DNA of 7,557 nucleotides, from the NCBI GenBank assembly GCA_007129525.1, contig SKVI01000388.1, positions 1 to 7,557 on the forward strand, in the 5' to 3' direction. This document shows, piece by piece, positions 1-6,850 of this stretch. Position numbers and translations under genes: made by a program. How positions within the stretch are numbered: the stretch's first letter is position 1; every line of letters begins with the position of its first letter. Below the pieces are notes generated by a model, which saw only the letters and a program-made list of their open reading frames with translations, had not been told where the DNA came from and ran no database searches. Origin of the DNA: Gemmatimonadota bacterium (GTDB lineage Bacteria > Gemmatimonadota > Gemmatimonadetes > Longimicrobiales > Gaopeijiaceae).

Positions 1-9
1 GTCTGTCAT
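1..9 (-). CDS. Start of a leftward gene cut by the window edge
   Basis: Only three codons are visible (Met-Thr-Asp), reading leftward from an ATG at 9-7. The call rests on the upstream sequence: an AGGAGG on the minus strand at 20-15 sits five bases before the ATG, an ideal SD arrangement. The gene would be divergent from the reductase that begins at 198. Its product cannot be identified from three codons. A chance SD-ATG pair remains possible. Confidence 0.5.
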
Positions 10-14
10 GAAAC

Positions 15-20
15 CCTCCT
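15..20 (-). promoter_or_regulatory. Shine-Dalgarno site for the left-edge gene
   Basis: The minus strand reads AGGAGGGTTTCATG here: a full AGGAGG core five bases from an ATG. This site is the main reason for calling a gene running off the left end. Confidence 0.5.
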
Positions 21-119
21 GCACTATCGTTCCGGTTCCGGCAGTCCGACCGGACCGCCGAGTCTCAACCGCCGACGTCCGCTCATGGGACCCCGACCGC
101 CTGCCAGGGTAGGAGTACC

Positions 120-131
120 GCCGGATCCGGC
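120..131. repeat. 12-bp perfect palindrome in divergent spacer
   Basis: GCCGGATCCGGC reads the same on both strands and lies 67 bases upstream of the reductase start. It could be a regulator half-site pair, but it is short and made largely of CCGG, common in this composition, so chance is quite likely. No second copy was noticed in the spacer. Confidence 0.2.
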
Positions 132-197
132 TGGCGTTTCGATGCCGGGCCGGTAGCACCCAGTCGAGAGCGCGCCGATTCAAGCGAGGAGACGACC

Positions 198-920
198 GTG
201 CAGAAGTGGGCCCTCATCACGGGCGGGGCCGTCCGTATCGGGCGAGCCGTCACCCTGGGTCTGGCCGAGGCCGGCTACAACGTGGTGGTCAACTACCACA
301 CCTCCGAATCGGAGGCCCGCAGTGCGGCCCGGGAGGTGGAGGACCTGGGTCGGCGCTGCCTCATCGTCGGCGGCGACGTCTCCAACAGCGACGACGTGGC
401 CCGGATCGGCCGGGAGGTCCGCCGGTCGTGCGGTCGGTTGGACCTCCTGGTGAACAACGCCTCCCTCTTCTCAGAGCGGCCTCTCATGGAGGTGGACGAA
501 GGCGAGTGGGACCGGGTCATGGCGGTAAACCTGAAGGGCCCCTTCCTCATGGTGAAGGCCACCGCCGACCTCCTGGACGCGTCCGAAGGTTCGGTGGTGA
601 ACCTGGTGGACCTCTCGGCCTTCCAGCCCTGGGTGGAGTACCCGCATCACGCCGTCTCCAAGGCCGGGCTCCTGCAGCTCACCCGGGTCATGGCCCGGGC
701 CATGGCCCCGCGGGTCCGGGTCAACGCCATCGCCCCCGGCGCCGTCCTCCTTCCGGAAAGCTACGACGAGGAGGCCCGGGAGCGGTCGCGGAAGAGTTCG
801 CCGCTGGGTACGCTGGGCTCGCCGGAGGACGTGGTCCGCACTGTCCTCTTCCTGGACCGCTCCCCCTTCATTACCGGTGAGGTGGTGGTGGTGGACGGCG
901 GCCGGCTGCTGGGAGGGTGA
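198..920 (+). CDS. SDR-family pteridine reductase-like oxidoreductase (PTR1/FolM type)
   Basis: A 240-residue short-chain dehydrogenase/reductase, normal length for the family. By family it should be a cytosolic NADPH-dependent reductase, possibly acting on dihydropterin or dihydrofolate-like substrates; the substrate is inferred. The cofactor loop TGGAVRIG (8-15) has Arg at the middle glycine position of the usual TGxxxGxG, matching the TGxxxRxG signature of PTR1/FolM enzymes. NNAS lies at 86-89 and the structural Asn at 111. Asp138 occupies the usual catalytic Ser position, as in PTR1, and Lys155 is in place. The catalytic Tyr position (four before the Lys) is His151, with Tyr148 seven residues before the Lys. 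The C-terminal region (ITGEVVVVDGG) is typical of SDRs. The GTG start is supported by GAGGAGA six bases upstream and by the usual short lead-in to the nucleotide-binding fold. A DUF309 gene follows at once, probably on the same transcript. An FabG-like reductase is a less likely alternative. Confidence 0.85.
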   Translation: MQKWALITGGAVRIGRAVTLGLAEAGYNVVVNYHTSESEARSAAREVEDLGRRCLIVGGDVSNSDDVARIGREVRRSCGRLDLLVNNASLFSERPLMEVDEGEWDRVMAVNLKGPFLMVKATADLLDASEGSVVNLVDLSAFQPWVEYPHHAVSKAGLLQLTRVMARAMAPRVRVNAIAPGAVLLPESYDEEARERSRKSSPLGTLGSPEDVVRTVLFLDRSPFITGEVVVVDGGRLLGG

Positions 921-1341
921 GGCTCTGGCCCGCGACTCCACGGAACGCTTCCCCGCCCCTCTCGTCCGATTTGCCGAGCTCTTCAATGCCGGGGAGTTCT
1001 GGGAGAGCCACGAGGTCCTGGAAGATCCCTGGCGGGAGCACGGCAGCGCCTTCTACCAGGGCCTGATCCTGTACGCCAGCGCCTTCGTGCACGTGAGGCG
1101 CGACAATGCCCACGGGATCCGGGCCCAGCTCCGGAAGGCGCGCCAGGTGCTGGCCCCGTACGAGCCCGCCTACCTGGGGGTCGATACGGCGACCGTGCGT
1201 CGCCATGCCCGGGAGGTCATCCAGCTCGTCGAAGACGCAGGGGACGCTCCTCCGACCCACTGGGAGGACCGTATCACCTTCCCCCGACTGGAACTCCGCC
1301 CGGAGCTCGTTCGGGGCTCGGAACCGGAGCTTGCGGACTGA
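877..1341 (+). CDS. DUF309 family protein
   Basis: A small, largely helical protein of the DUF309 family, whose function is not established. The diagnostic segment is HEVLEDPW (45-52 counted from the GTG at 877), in the context FNAGEFWESHE, followed by AFYQGLILYASAFVH (59-73) and a helical NAHGIRAQLRKARQVL stretch, all matching the family pattern. The conserved His and Glu residues could bind a metal or act in catalysis, but this is speculation. The C-terminal tail (about 125-154) is acidic and less conserved. The start is uncertain. GTG 877 is the only standard start codon before the domain, but it has no SD, overlaps the reductase gene by 44 bases and yields an implausible Trp-rich leader (MRWWWW...). 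A CTG at 925, eight bases after GGGAGG, may be the real start, giving 139 residues and a 4-bp gap. Coordinates given here are the outer bound. Confidence 0.8.
   Translation: MRWWWWTAAGCWEGEALARDSTERFPAPLVRFAELFNAGEFWESHEVLEDPWREHGSAFYQGLILYASAFVHVRRDNAHGIRAQLRKARQVLAPYEPAYLGVDTATVRRHAREVIQLVEDAGDAPPTHWEDRITFPRLELRPELVRGSEPELAD
911..916 (+). promoter_or_regulatory. Shine-Dalgarno-like site before a CTG codon in the DUF309 gene
   Basis: GGGAGG overlaps the last codons of the reductase gene and lies eight bases before the in-frame CTG at 925. No ATG, GTG or TTG in the DUF309 frame lies at a suitable distance. The GTG at 917 is in another frame. The site therefore argues for a rare CTG start, although it also encodes the Gly-rich end of the reductase and could be coincidental. 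Confidence 0.4.
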
Positions 1342-1372
1342 GGGAGCGGCTTCTCAACCCCGCAGGGCAGGG

Positions 1373-2239
1373 TCAGAGGAGGAGGAGCGGACTCCGAAGG
1401 GCCGACAGCGTAGCCGCCAACTCGGGACCTGAAAAGAGGGGGGAGCTCCGGGGGGCCACCAGCAGGGCGTCGTCCCGAACCCCCAGGATCCGGCCCAGTT
1501 CGCTGGCTCCCAGGCGCGCCACCAGGTGGATTTCGGCTCCCTCTCCCTCGGGGCCCCGAAGGCGCTCCCGAAGTCGGTCCACCAGCCGTTGGGCTTCGGG
1601 TCCGGGGGCCTGGGGCACCGCCACCTCCAGGGGGCACTCCCGCCTCCGAGCCAGGTGCTTCGCCAGGACCAGCCCCCGCTCGGCTCCGGCACTCCCGTCA
1701 TAGAGAAGGACGATCCGTCGACCCAACCGGGCCCCTTCGTGCAGCAGAAGAAGGGGAGTGTCCGAGTCCGTCATCAGGGCCCGGGCGGTGCGCCCCACAC
1801 GGCCCGCCCTGCCGGGCGATAACCCCGTACGGCCCACCGTCACCAGGTCCACCTCGCCGGCGGCCCCCAGGATCACCCGTTCGGCCCGCCCGCGCTCCAC
1901 CCGAAAACGCCATCTGACCTCCAGCCGGGTGCTGGTCTCCTCGAGCTGACGGGAAAGGCGATGGGCCACCCGCGCCAGCTCCCGCCTGAGGTCGCCGGAC
2001 TCGAGGGTCCCCACGCTCCCGGTGTAGGACCGCACCACGCGGACCGATCCGAGGGTGCCGAGCCGATGCCAGGCCTCCTCCTCTACGAAGAGCCCCTCCA
2101 GATCGGCCTCCAGGAGCTGAGCCAGCTCGGCCGCCACCCCCAACGCCCATCGGCTGTGGCGGGAGGTGTCCAGCGCCACCAGGATCCGGCGAATGCGGAC
2201 TTCCAGATCGGAGCCCGCCTCGGCATCGGGGCTATCCAT
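1373..2239 (-). CDS. Tandem-domain universal stress protein (UspA family)
   Basis: A 288-residue protein with two Usp folds, about 17-162 and 173-288. Each begins with the typical strand and acidic residue (ILVALDTS with Asp24; IVLLYDGS with Asp181). Domain 1 carries the nucleotide-binding glycine pattern G136-x2-G139-x9-G149, but the following Ser/Thr is Arg150. Domain 2 has no such glycine motif and ends in LLLL, so it looks degenerate and perhaps structural. Usp proteins are cytosolic dimers, some binding ATP, linked to survival under stress; nothing here shows the specific role. It is the last gene of the minus-strand cluster. The ATG at 2239 overlaps the protease stop by 8 bases and has AGGA just upstream, suggesting translational coupling. 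An ATG at 2254 would add five residues but has AAGGG directly abutting it. The gene is convergent with the DUF309 gene, only 31 bp apart, with no clear terminator between them. Confidence 0.88.
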   Translation of the reverse strand: MDSPDAEAGSDLEVRIRRILVALDTSRHSRWALGVAAELAQLLEADLEGLFVEEEAWHRLGTLGSVRVVRSYTGSVGTLESGDLRRELARVAHRLSRQLEETSTRLEVRWRFRVERGRAERVILGAAGEVDLVTVGRTGLSPGRAGRVGRTARALMTDSDTPLLLLHEGARLGRRIVLLYDGSAGAERGLVLAKHLARRRECPLEVAVPQAPGPEAQRLVDRLRERLRGPEGEGAEIHLVARLGASELGRILGVRDDALLVAPRSSPLFSGPELAATLSALRSPLLLL

Positions 2240-4715
2240 TGTCCTGGGTCCCATCCCTTGAGAAGGCCCGGAGGCGTTCAGCCATCTCCCTGAGTTCGGC
2301 CTCCACCTTGCCGTTGAAGCTCTCGGCCGGGAAGCGCCCCTCCGCGTCCGGCGTGCCGGCGGACACCCCCGAGAAGAGCTCCAGGGCCTGATCCACCGTC
2401 TCCACCGGGTGAATGTGGAAGCGGCCTTCGTCCACCGCTTCCACCACGTCGGGGCGCACCATGAGATGCTCCACGTTGGCCCGGGGGATCACCACCCCCT
2501 GATCGCCGGTGAGCTCGCGCTCGCAGCAGATGTCGAAGAACCCTTCGATCTTCTCGTTCACGCCCCCGATGGGCTGGATCCTCCCGTGCTGGTTCACCGA
2601 CCCGGTCACCGCCAGCGACTGGCGGAGGGGGACCCGCCCGATGGCCGACAGGAGAGCGAAGAGCTCCGCCGCCGAGGCACTGTCGCCGTCGACTCCGCCG
2701 TAGGACTGCTCGAAGACCAGGCTGGCGGCCAGCGAGAGGGGACGCTCCCGGGCGTAGCGCTCCTTGAGGAATCCCTTCAGGATAAGGATCCCCTTGGAGT
2801 GCAGGGGGCCCCCCATCTCCACCTCCCGTTCGATGTCCACAATCTCACCCTTGCCCAGCGCCACCCGGGCAGTAATGCGGGTGGGTTTTCCGAACGACAG
2901 GCTTCCGAGCTGCAGCACCGAGAGCCCGTTGATCTGACCCACCTCCCGGCCTGCCGTATCGATGAAGTGGATGTCCCGTTGGATCTGCTCCTGCATCCGG
3001 TCCCGCACCCTGCTGGCCCGGTACACCTGCTGGTCGATGGCCCGCTGCACGTCGTCCCGGGTCACCGTATCCCGCTCTCCCTCGGCGGCCCAGTGGTTGG
3101 CCTGCTGCAGCAGGTCGTCGATCTCCCGAGTCCGGGTGGAGAGCTTTTCCCGGTCGCCGGCCAGCCGGGATCCCTGCTCGATGACCCGGGCCACCGCCTC
3201 CCGGTGGAAGGGCCGGAGTCCCCGTGCCCGGATGAGCTCGGCAAGGAAGCGGGCGTACTGACGGTCCATGTCTCCGTCTCGTGCCATCTCGTCTTCGAAA
3301 TCCGCCTCCACCTTGAAGAGGGAGGGGAACTCCGGGTCGTGGGCGCTCAGGAGATAGTAGATGAGGCGCTCACCCACCAGCACCACCTTCACCCCCAGGT
3401 CCAGGGGCTCGGGCTCCAGGCTCACGGTGCTCAGCATGCTGTAGCTCTGCCCCAGCGATTCGATCTTGAGGCGGCCGGTGTTCAGTACCCGCTTGAGGGC
3501 CTCCCAGGCAAAGGGTTCCAGGAGAAGGCTGCGGGCGTCCAGGATCAGGTAACCTCCGTTGGCCCGATGGAGCGCGCCGGGCCGGATGAGGCTGAAATCG
3601 GTGCTCAGGGCTCCCATTCGGGAGCGGTGCTCGATGCGGCCGATGAGGTTCTTGTACGTGGGGTGCTCCTCGTAGACCACCGGGGCCCCCTCGGTCTCGG
3701 CCTGGTCCACCAGGAGGTTGATCCGGTAGCGGGACAGGATGGGATTGTCGCGGCCGCCTGACGAGAGGTCCGGATTCGCCTGCTGCATCTTCAGGAAGGG
3801 GTTGACGTCCTGGTCTCCCTGACCCTGTCCGGCGGCGCTGAGAATCCCCTGCACGTTGTCCACGATGTCCATCTGCACCTGATCCAGGAAGCGGAGGACG
3901 GCCTCCTGCTCCTGGAAGCCGGACCGGATGTCCTCCACCAGCTCGTTGGTGGCGAAGGTGGCGATCTCACGGTCCAGCTTCTTGATCCGGTCCCGTACGT
4001 CCCGCTTCTTGGCGGGCATGGTCCGCAGGAGGGCCTGCAGCTCCTTCTGCAGCTCCTCCGACTCCTTTTCGAGACGCTCCTTGTCCTCGTCCGAGAGCTC
4101 CTTGATGTCGTCCTCCTCCATCACCTCTCCGTCATCCCGGAGGGGCACGAAACCGAAACCGGCGGGGGTCCGAAGGAGGGCCAGGCCCTTCTCCCGAGCC
4201 CGCTCCTGGAGCTCCTCGAATCCCTTTCCATGCTCCTCCTGGGCCGCCTCCTGCACCGCCCGTCTCCGGTTCTGGTATTCCTCGCTCTCGAAGGCCGCGA
4301 TGAGGGACGTCTCCAGGTCGTCGGCCAGCTCGTCCATGGCCTCCCGAAGCTCCACCCCCATCCCTGCCGGGAGCCGAAGCATACAGGGGCGATAGGGGTC
4401 GTCGAAGTTATGGACGTAGCAGAGATCGGCGGGCACCGCCTCGTCGGCGGAATTCTCCTTCAGGAAGGCTTCCACAAGCTCCCGCTTGTCGGTGCTCCGG
4501 GGGCCCATGACGAAGATGTTGTAGCCCGGCCCCTGAACCCCCATCCCGAAGCGGACCGAGGAGACCAGCCGGTCCTGGCCCACCGTGGCCTTTCCGGGGG
4601 GCAGCTCGTCGGTGGTCTCGAAGTCCAGTCCCTCGGGGTCGCAGCGCCGGTACAGGGCGGCGGCATCCAGCGAGTCGGGAGCGCCGGCGACTTCGTCACG
4701 TTCATCTGCAGACAT
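2232..4715 (-). CDS. Lon-like protease with degenerate AAA+ domain (AAA_32/LonC type)
   Basis: An 827-residue Lon-family peptidase. The C-terminal protease domain (about 575-785) has catalytic Ser679 in GDSAS and Lys722 in NEKIEGF, 43 residues apart as in classical Lon, so peptidase activity is expected. There is no classical Lon N-terminal substrate domain; instead an AAA-like module (about 40-560) is interrupted by a charged helical, coiled-coil-like insert (about 122-295). The P-loop position (71-78, GPRSTDKR) has Asp76 where Walker A needs Gly and Arg78 for Ser/Thr. The Walker B-like segment (YLILDA, 389-394) has Ala394 in place of the catalytic Glu. ATP hydrolysis is therefore doubtful, as described for LonC from Meiothermus, an ATP-independent Lon-like protease. 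The likely role is cytosolic degradation of damaged or unfolded protein (inference). The ATG is supported by GGAG six bases upstream. It lies 52 bp after trxB and overlaps usp, so co-transcription is likely. E. coli YcbZ is a more distant relative. Confidence 0.9.
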   Translation of the reverse strand: MSADERDEVAGAPDSLDAAALYRRCDPEGLDFETTDELPPGKATVGQDRLVSSVRFGMGVQGPGYNIFVMGPRSTDKRELVEAFLKENSADEAVPADLCYVHNFDDPYRPCMLRLPAGMGVELREAMDELADDLETSLIAAFESEEYQNRRRAVQEAAQEEHGKGFEELQERAREKGLALLRTPAGFGFVPLRDDGEVMEEDDIKELSDEDKERLEKESEELQKELQALLRTMPAKKRDVRDRIKKLDREIATFATNELVEDIRSGFQEQEAVLRFLDQVQMDIVDNVQGILSAAGQGQGDQDVNPFLKMQQANPDLSSGGRDNPILSRYRINLLVDQAETEGAPVVYEEHPTYKNLIGRIEHRSRMGALSTDFSLIRPGALHRANGGYLILDARSLLLEPFAWEALKRVLNTGRLKIESLGQSYSMLSTVSLEPEPLDLGVKVVLVGERLIYYLLSAHDPEFPSLFKVEADFEDEMARDGDMDRQYARFLAELIRARGLRPFHREAVARVIEQGSRLAGDREKLSTRTREIDDLLQQANHWAAEGERDTVTRDDVQRAIDQQVYRASRVRDRMQEQIQRDIHFIDTAGREVGQINGLSVLQLGSLSFGKPTRITARVALGKGEIVDIEREVEMGGPLHSKGILILKGFLKERYARERPLSLAASLVFEQSYGGVDGDSASAAELFALLSAIGRVPLRQSLAVTGSVNQHGRIQPIGGVNEKIEGFFDICCERELTGDQGVVIPRANVEHLMVRPDVVEAVDEGRFHIHPVETVDQALELFSGVSAGTPDAEGRFPAESFNGKVEAELREMAERLRAFSRDGTQDNG

Positions 4716-4767
4716 GGATCGCTCCGTCCGGTTGATGGATCCTCTGGGCCTGAATGCTGGCGAGTGT

Positions 4768-5793
4768 TTACGACTCGGCGGCCGCTACCGGCTCGGCAGG
4801 CACTTCGCTCTCTGAGGCCGATTCGCCACCGCCGTGGGCCAGGTACCGCTCGGCCTCGAGTGCGGCCATGCACCCGGTTCCGGCGGCGGTCACCGCCTGG
4901 CGGTAGTACGAGTCCATGACGTCTCCGGCGGCGTAGATGCCCTCCACCGTGGTCTCGGTACGCCAGGGCGTGGGGGTGAGGATGTAGCCGGTTTCGTCCA
5001 GTTCCACGACATCCTTCAAGAAGGCGGTGTTGGGCGTGTGCCCGATGGCCAGAAAGAAGCCCCCCACCTCCATCTCCCGTTCCTCGCCGGTGACTGTGTC
5101 CTGCAGGCGGAGACCGGTGACGAAATCATCACCCAGAACATCGGTTACGATGGTATTCCACTCCACCCGGATCCTGGGATTGTCCAGAGCCCGCTCGGCC
5201 ATGATGGGCGAAGCCCGGAAGGTGTCGCGGCGATGGATGATCACCACCTCGCTGGCGAACTTGCTCAGGTAGGTCGCTTCCTCCATGGCGCTGTCACCAC
5301 CTCCCACCACGGCCAGGACCTGGTCCCTGAACGCCGGGAGCGCCCCGTCACACACGGCACACGCCGATACCCCGCCGCCGGACTGGGCCAGTCGCTCCTC
5401 GTTCTCGAGCCCCAGCCAGTTGGCCCGGGCTCCGGTGGCCACGATGACGGTCCGCGCCCTTACCTCCATGCCGTCCGACGACCGGAGGAGGAAGGGACGC
5501 GTGGACGCATCCACCTCCACGATGTCCTCGGTGATGATCCGGGTGTCGAAGCGCTCGGCCTGCGCCCGCATGTCCATCATGAGGCTCTGCCCGTCCACGC
5601 CCTCGGGGAACCCGGGGTAGTTCTCCACCTCGGTGGTGAACATGAGCTGTCCGCCGGGGATCATCTCCCGTGACGGAGCGCCTTCGAACACCAGCGGCTC
5701 CAGGCGGGCCCGGGCGGCATAGATGGCCGCCGTCCACCCGGCGGGGCCGGATCCGATGATCACCACGTCTTCAATTCGGTCGTCGCTGAACAT
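4768..5793 (-). CDS. trxB: Thioredoxin reductase (NADPH)
   Basis: A 341-residue flavoprotein that passes electrons from NADPH through FAD to thioredoxin in the cytosol. The FAD-binding GSGPAG is at 14-19. The redox-active disulfide is Cys145-Ala-Val-Cys148 in a VSACAVCDGA context (the usual form is CATC). The NADPH-binding GGGDSA is at 164-169, followed by HRR (187-189) and Arg193, which indicate NADPH preference. The C-terminal FAD contact AAGDV lies at 288-292, followed by the usual helix (YYRQAVTAAGTGCMAA). The core ends near 319; residues 320-341 form an acidic Ala/Glu/Ser-rich tail longer than in E. coli TrxB. The ATG at 5793 has GAGGA six bases upstream. An in-frame extension further upstream reads through the preceding reductase gene in another frame and is not real. 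The gene starts 23 bp after that reductase, so the two are almost certainly co-transcribed. Confidence 0.95.
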   Translation of the reverse strand: MFSDDRIEDVVIIGSGPAGWTAAIYAARARLEPLVFEGAPSREMIPGGQLMFTTEVENYPGFPEGVDGQSLMMDMRAQAERFDTRIITEDIVEVDASTRPFLLRSSDGMEVRARTVIVATGARANWLGLENEERLAQSGGGVSACAVCDGALPAFRDQVLAVVGGGDSAMEEATYLSKFASEVVIIHRRDTFRASPIMAERALDNPRIRVEWNTIVTDVLGDDFVTGLRLQDTVTGEEREMEVGGFFLAIGHTPNTAFLKDVVELDETGYILTPTPWRTETTVEGIYAAGDVMDSYYRQAVTAAGTGCMAALEAERYLAHGGGESASESEVPAEPVAAAES

Positions 5794-5816
5794 ATCGATT
5801 CCTCGCAGGGAGGGCC

Positions 5817-6830
5817 TCAGCCCTCCTTGAATACTTTCATGTTGGTGGAGTGTCCCGGGTTCACCCGGGCGTCGGGATCCACGAAGTGGACGGCGTTGTT
5901 CACCGCGATGGCGGCCTCGGCGAAGCCGCTGGCGATGAGATCGAGCTTGCCCTGGTACTCCACGATGTCTCCGGCACCGAAGATTCCGGGGATGTTGGTC
6001 TCCATGAGGGGCGAGACCAGAATTCTGTTCTTGCGCACGTCGAGGCCCCATTCCTTGATGGGGCCCAGGTCCGGCTTGAAGCCCAGGAAGGTGAGAACCG
6101 CGTCCGCCTCCATGATGGTGCGGTCATCGGTGCGGTTGTCGAATACCGTGACCTCTTCCACGGTTCCATTTCCGTTGATCTCGGCCACCTCGTGGAAGAG
6201 CCAGATCTCCAGCTCGCCGGCCTCCTCGGCCTCCATGAGCTGCTCCACTGACCGTTCGTGTGCCCGGAAGCGGTCCCGGCGATGCACCAGCACCAGCCGC
6301 TCCACCTTCTCCTTCAGAATCAGCGCCCAGTCCAGCGCCGAGTCGCCTCCGCCCACCACCACCACTCGCTTGTCACGGTACACCTCCGGGTCCTTTACGG
6401 CGTAGTGGACGCCCCGACCCAGGAGCTCGTCGTAGCCCGGCACGTCGAGCTTGCGGGGTTCGAAGGCCCCCTTTCCTCCGGCCACCACCACCGTGCGGGT
6501 TCGGTACTCGGTGGCGCCGCAGTCCAGCACGAAGTCACCGTCTTCCCCGTCTCGATGAATACGGCGCACCTCCTCGTCAAGCACCACTTCCGGATCGAAC
6601 TGCATGGCCTGGGCAATGAGCTCCAGAGCCAGGTCCTTGGCCAGAACCTTCGGAAAGCCCCCCACGTCATAGATGTATTTCTCGGGATAGAGGGCCGTGA
6701 GCTGCCCTCCCAACTCGGGAAGCGAATCCACGATCCGGACCGACGCACCCCGCATCCCAGCGTAGAAGGCAGCAAAGAGCCCGGTGGGCCCTCCGCCGAT
6801 GATGGTGATGTCGCAAGTCTCCTCGGTCAT
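5817..6830 (-). CDS. Ferredoxin/flavodoxin-NADP+ reductase, thioredoxin-reductase-like type (YumC-like)
   Basis: A 337-residue two-domain flavoprotein with the thioredoxin reductase fold but no CxxC redox pair, which marks the type 2 ferredoxin-NADP+ reductases of the B. subtilis YumC group. It should exchange electrons between NADPH and ferredoxin or flavodoxin in the cytosol. The FAD-binding GGGPTG is at 12-17, PELGGQL at 38-44, the NADPH-binding GGGDSA at 160-165, then HRRDRFRAH (183-191), and the second FAD contact GAGD at 285-288. The C-terminal segment with NPGHSTNM (324-331) is the extension typical of this subfamily, absent from TrxB. The ATG at 6830 is preceded by AAGGGG only two bases away, a rather tight SD. 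It heads the minus-strand cluster, with trxB 23 bp downstream; its promoter should lie in 6831-6948. No ferredoxin gene is visible, so the partner is encoded elsewhere. Confidence 0.93.
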   Translation of the reverse strand: MTEETCDITIIGGGPTGLFAAFYAGMRGASVRIVDSLPELGGQLTALYPEKYIYDVGGFPKVLAKDLALELIAQAMQFDPEVVLDEEVRRIHRDGEDGDFVLDCGATEYRTRTVVVAGGKGAFEPRKLDVPGYDELLGRGVHYAVKDPEVYRDKRVVVVGGGDSALDWALILKEKVERLVLVHRRDRFRAHERSVEQLMEAEEAGELEIWLFHEVAEINGNGTVEEVTVFDNRTDDRTIMEADAVLTFLGFKPDLGPIKEWGLDVRKNRILVSPLMETNIPGIFGAGDIVEYQGKLDLIASGFAEAAIAVNNAVHFVDPDARVNPGHSTNMKVFKEG

Positions 6831-6850
6831 GACCCCTTACTGGATATAGG

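Larger units (their letters stand above)
10..197. other. Divergent intergenic region
   Basis: These 188 bases separate the leftward gene at the edge from the rightward reductase and should hold promoters for both. No convincing -35/-10 pair was found on either strand. A GATAGT on the minus strand at 28-23 resembles a -10 box but lies too close to the SD to serve the leftward gene. Short GC-rich palindromes occur, notably a 12-bp perfect one at 120-131 and GTCCG-AC-CGGAC at 44-55. Both may be chance in such GC-rich DNA. The SD of the rightward gene (GAGGAGA, 186-192) lies at the right end. Confidence 0.5.

Noticed and set aside
23..28. GATAGT as a -10 box for the left-edge gene
   Set aside because: It lies three bases upstream of the SD, so transcription would begin within the SD itself, and no -35 box was found.
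876..893. GGTGGTGGTGGTGG run as a tandem repeat
   Set aside because: It encodes the Val-rich strand at the reductase C-terminus, a normal SDR segment; the repeat follows from Val codon use.
1342..1372. Bidirectional terminator between the convergent DUF309 and usp genes
   Set aside because: Only a four-base GCGG/CCGC pairing is visible and there is no T-run on either side, so a hairpin terminator is not supported.
2409..3761. 450-codon plus-strand open frame opposite the Lon-like protease gene
   Set aside because: It lies wholly antisense to a clear family member. Its His/Leu/Gly/Val-rich translation shows no recognisable domain, and long antisense frames are common in GC-rich genes.
4230..4919. 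229-codon plus-strand frame spanning the start of the protease gene and the end of trxB
   Set aside because: It is antisense to two well-supported genes and to their spacer, with no SD and no domain; composition effects explain it.
4834..5673. 279-codon plus-strand frame opposite trxB
   Set aside because: It is a mirror of the trxB codon pattern without any recognisable motif.
5794..6051. Upstream in-frame extension of trxB giving a 427-residue protein
   Set aside because: The extra residues are the ferredoxin reductase gene read in the wrong frame. The ATG at 5793 has a good SD and the right N-terminus for the FAD fold.
6843..6848. TATATC on the minus strand as a -10 box for the ferredoxin reductase
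   Set aside because: It would leave too short a leader to include the SD, and no -35-like hexamer lies at 16-18 bases.
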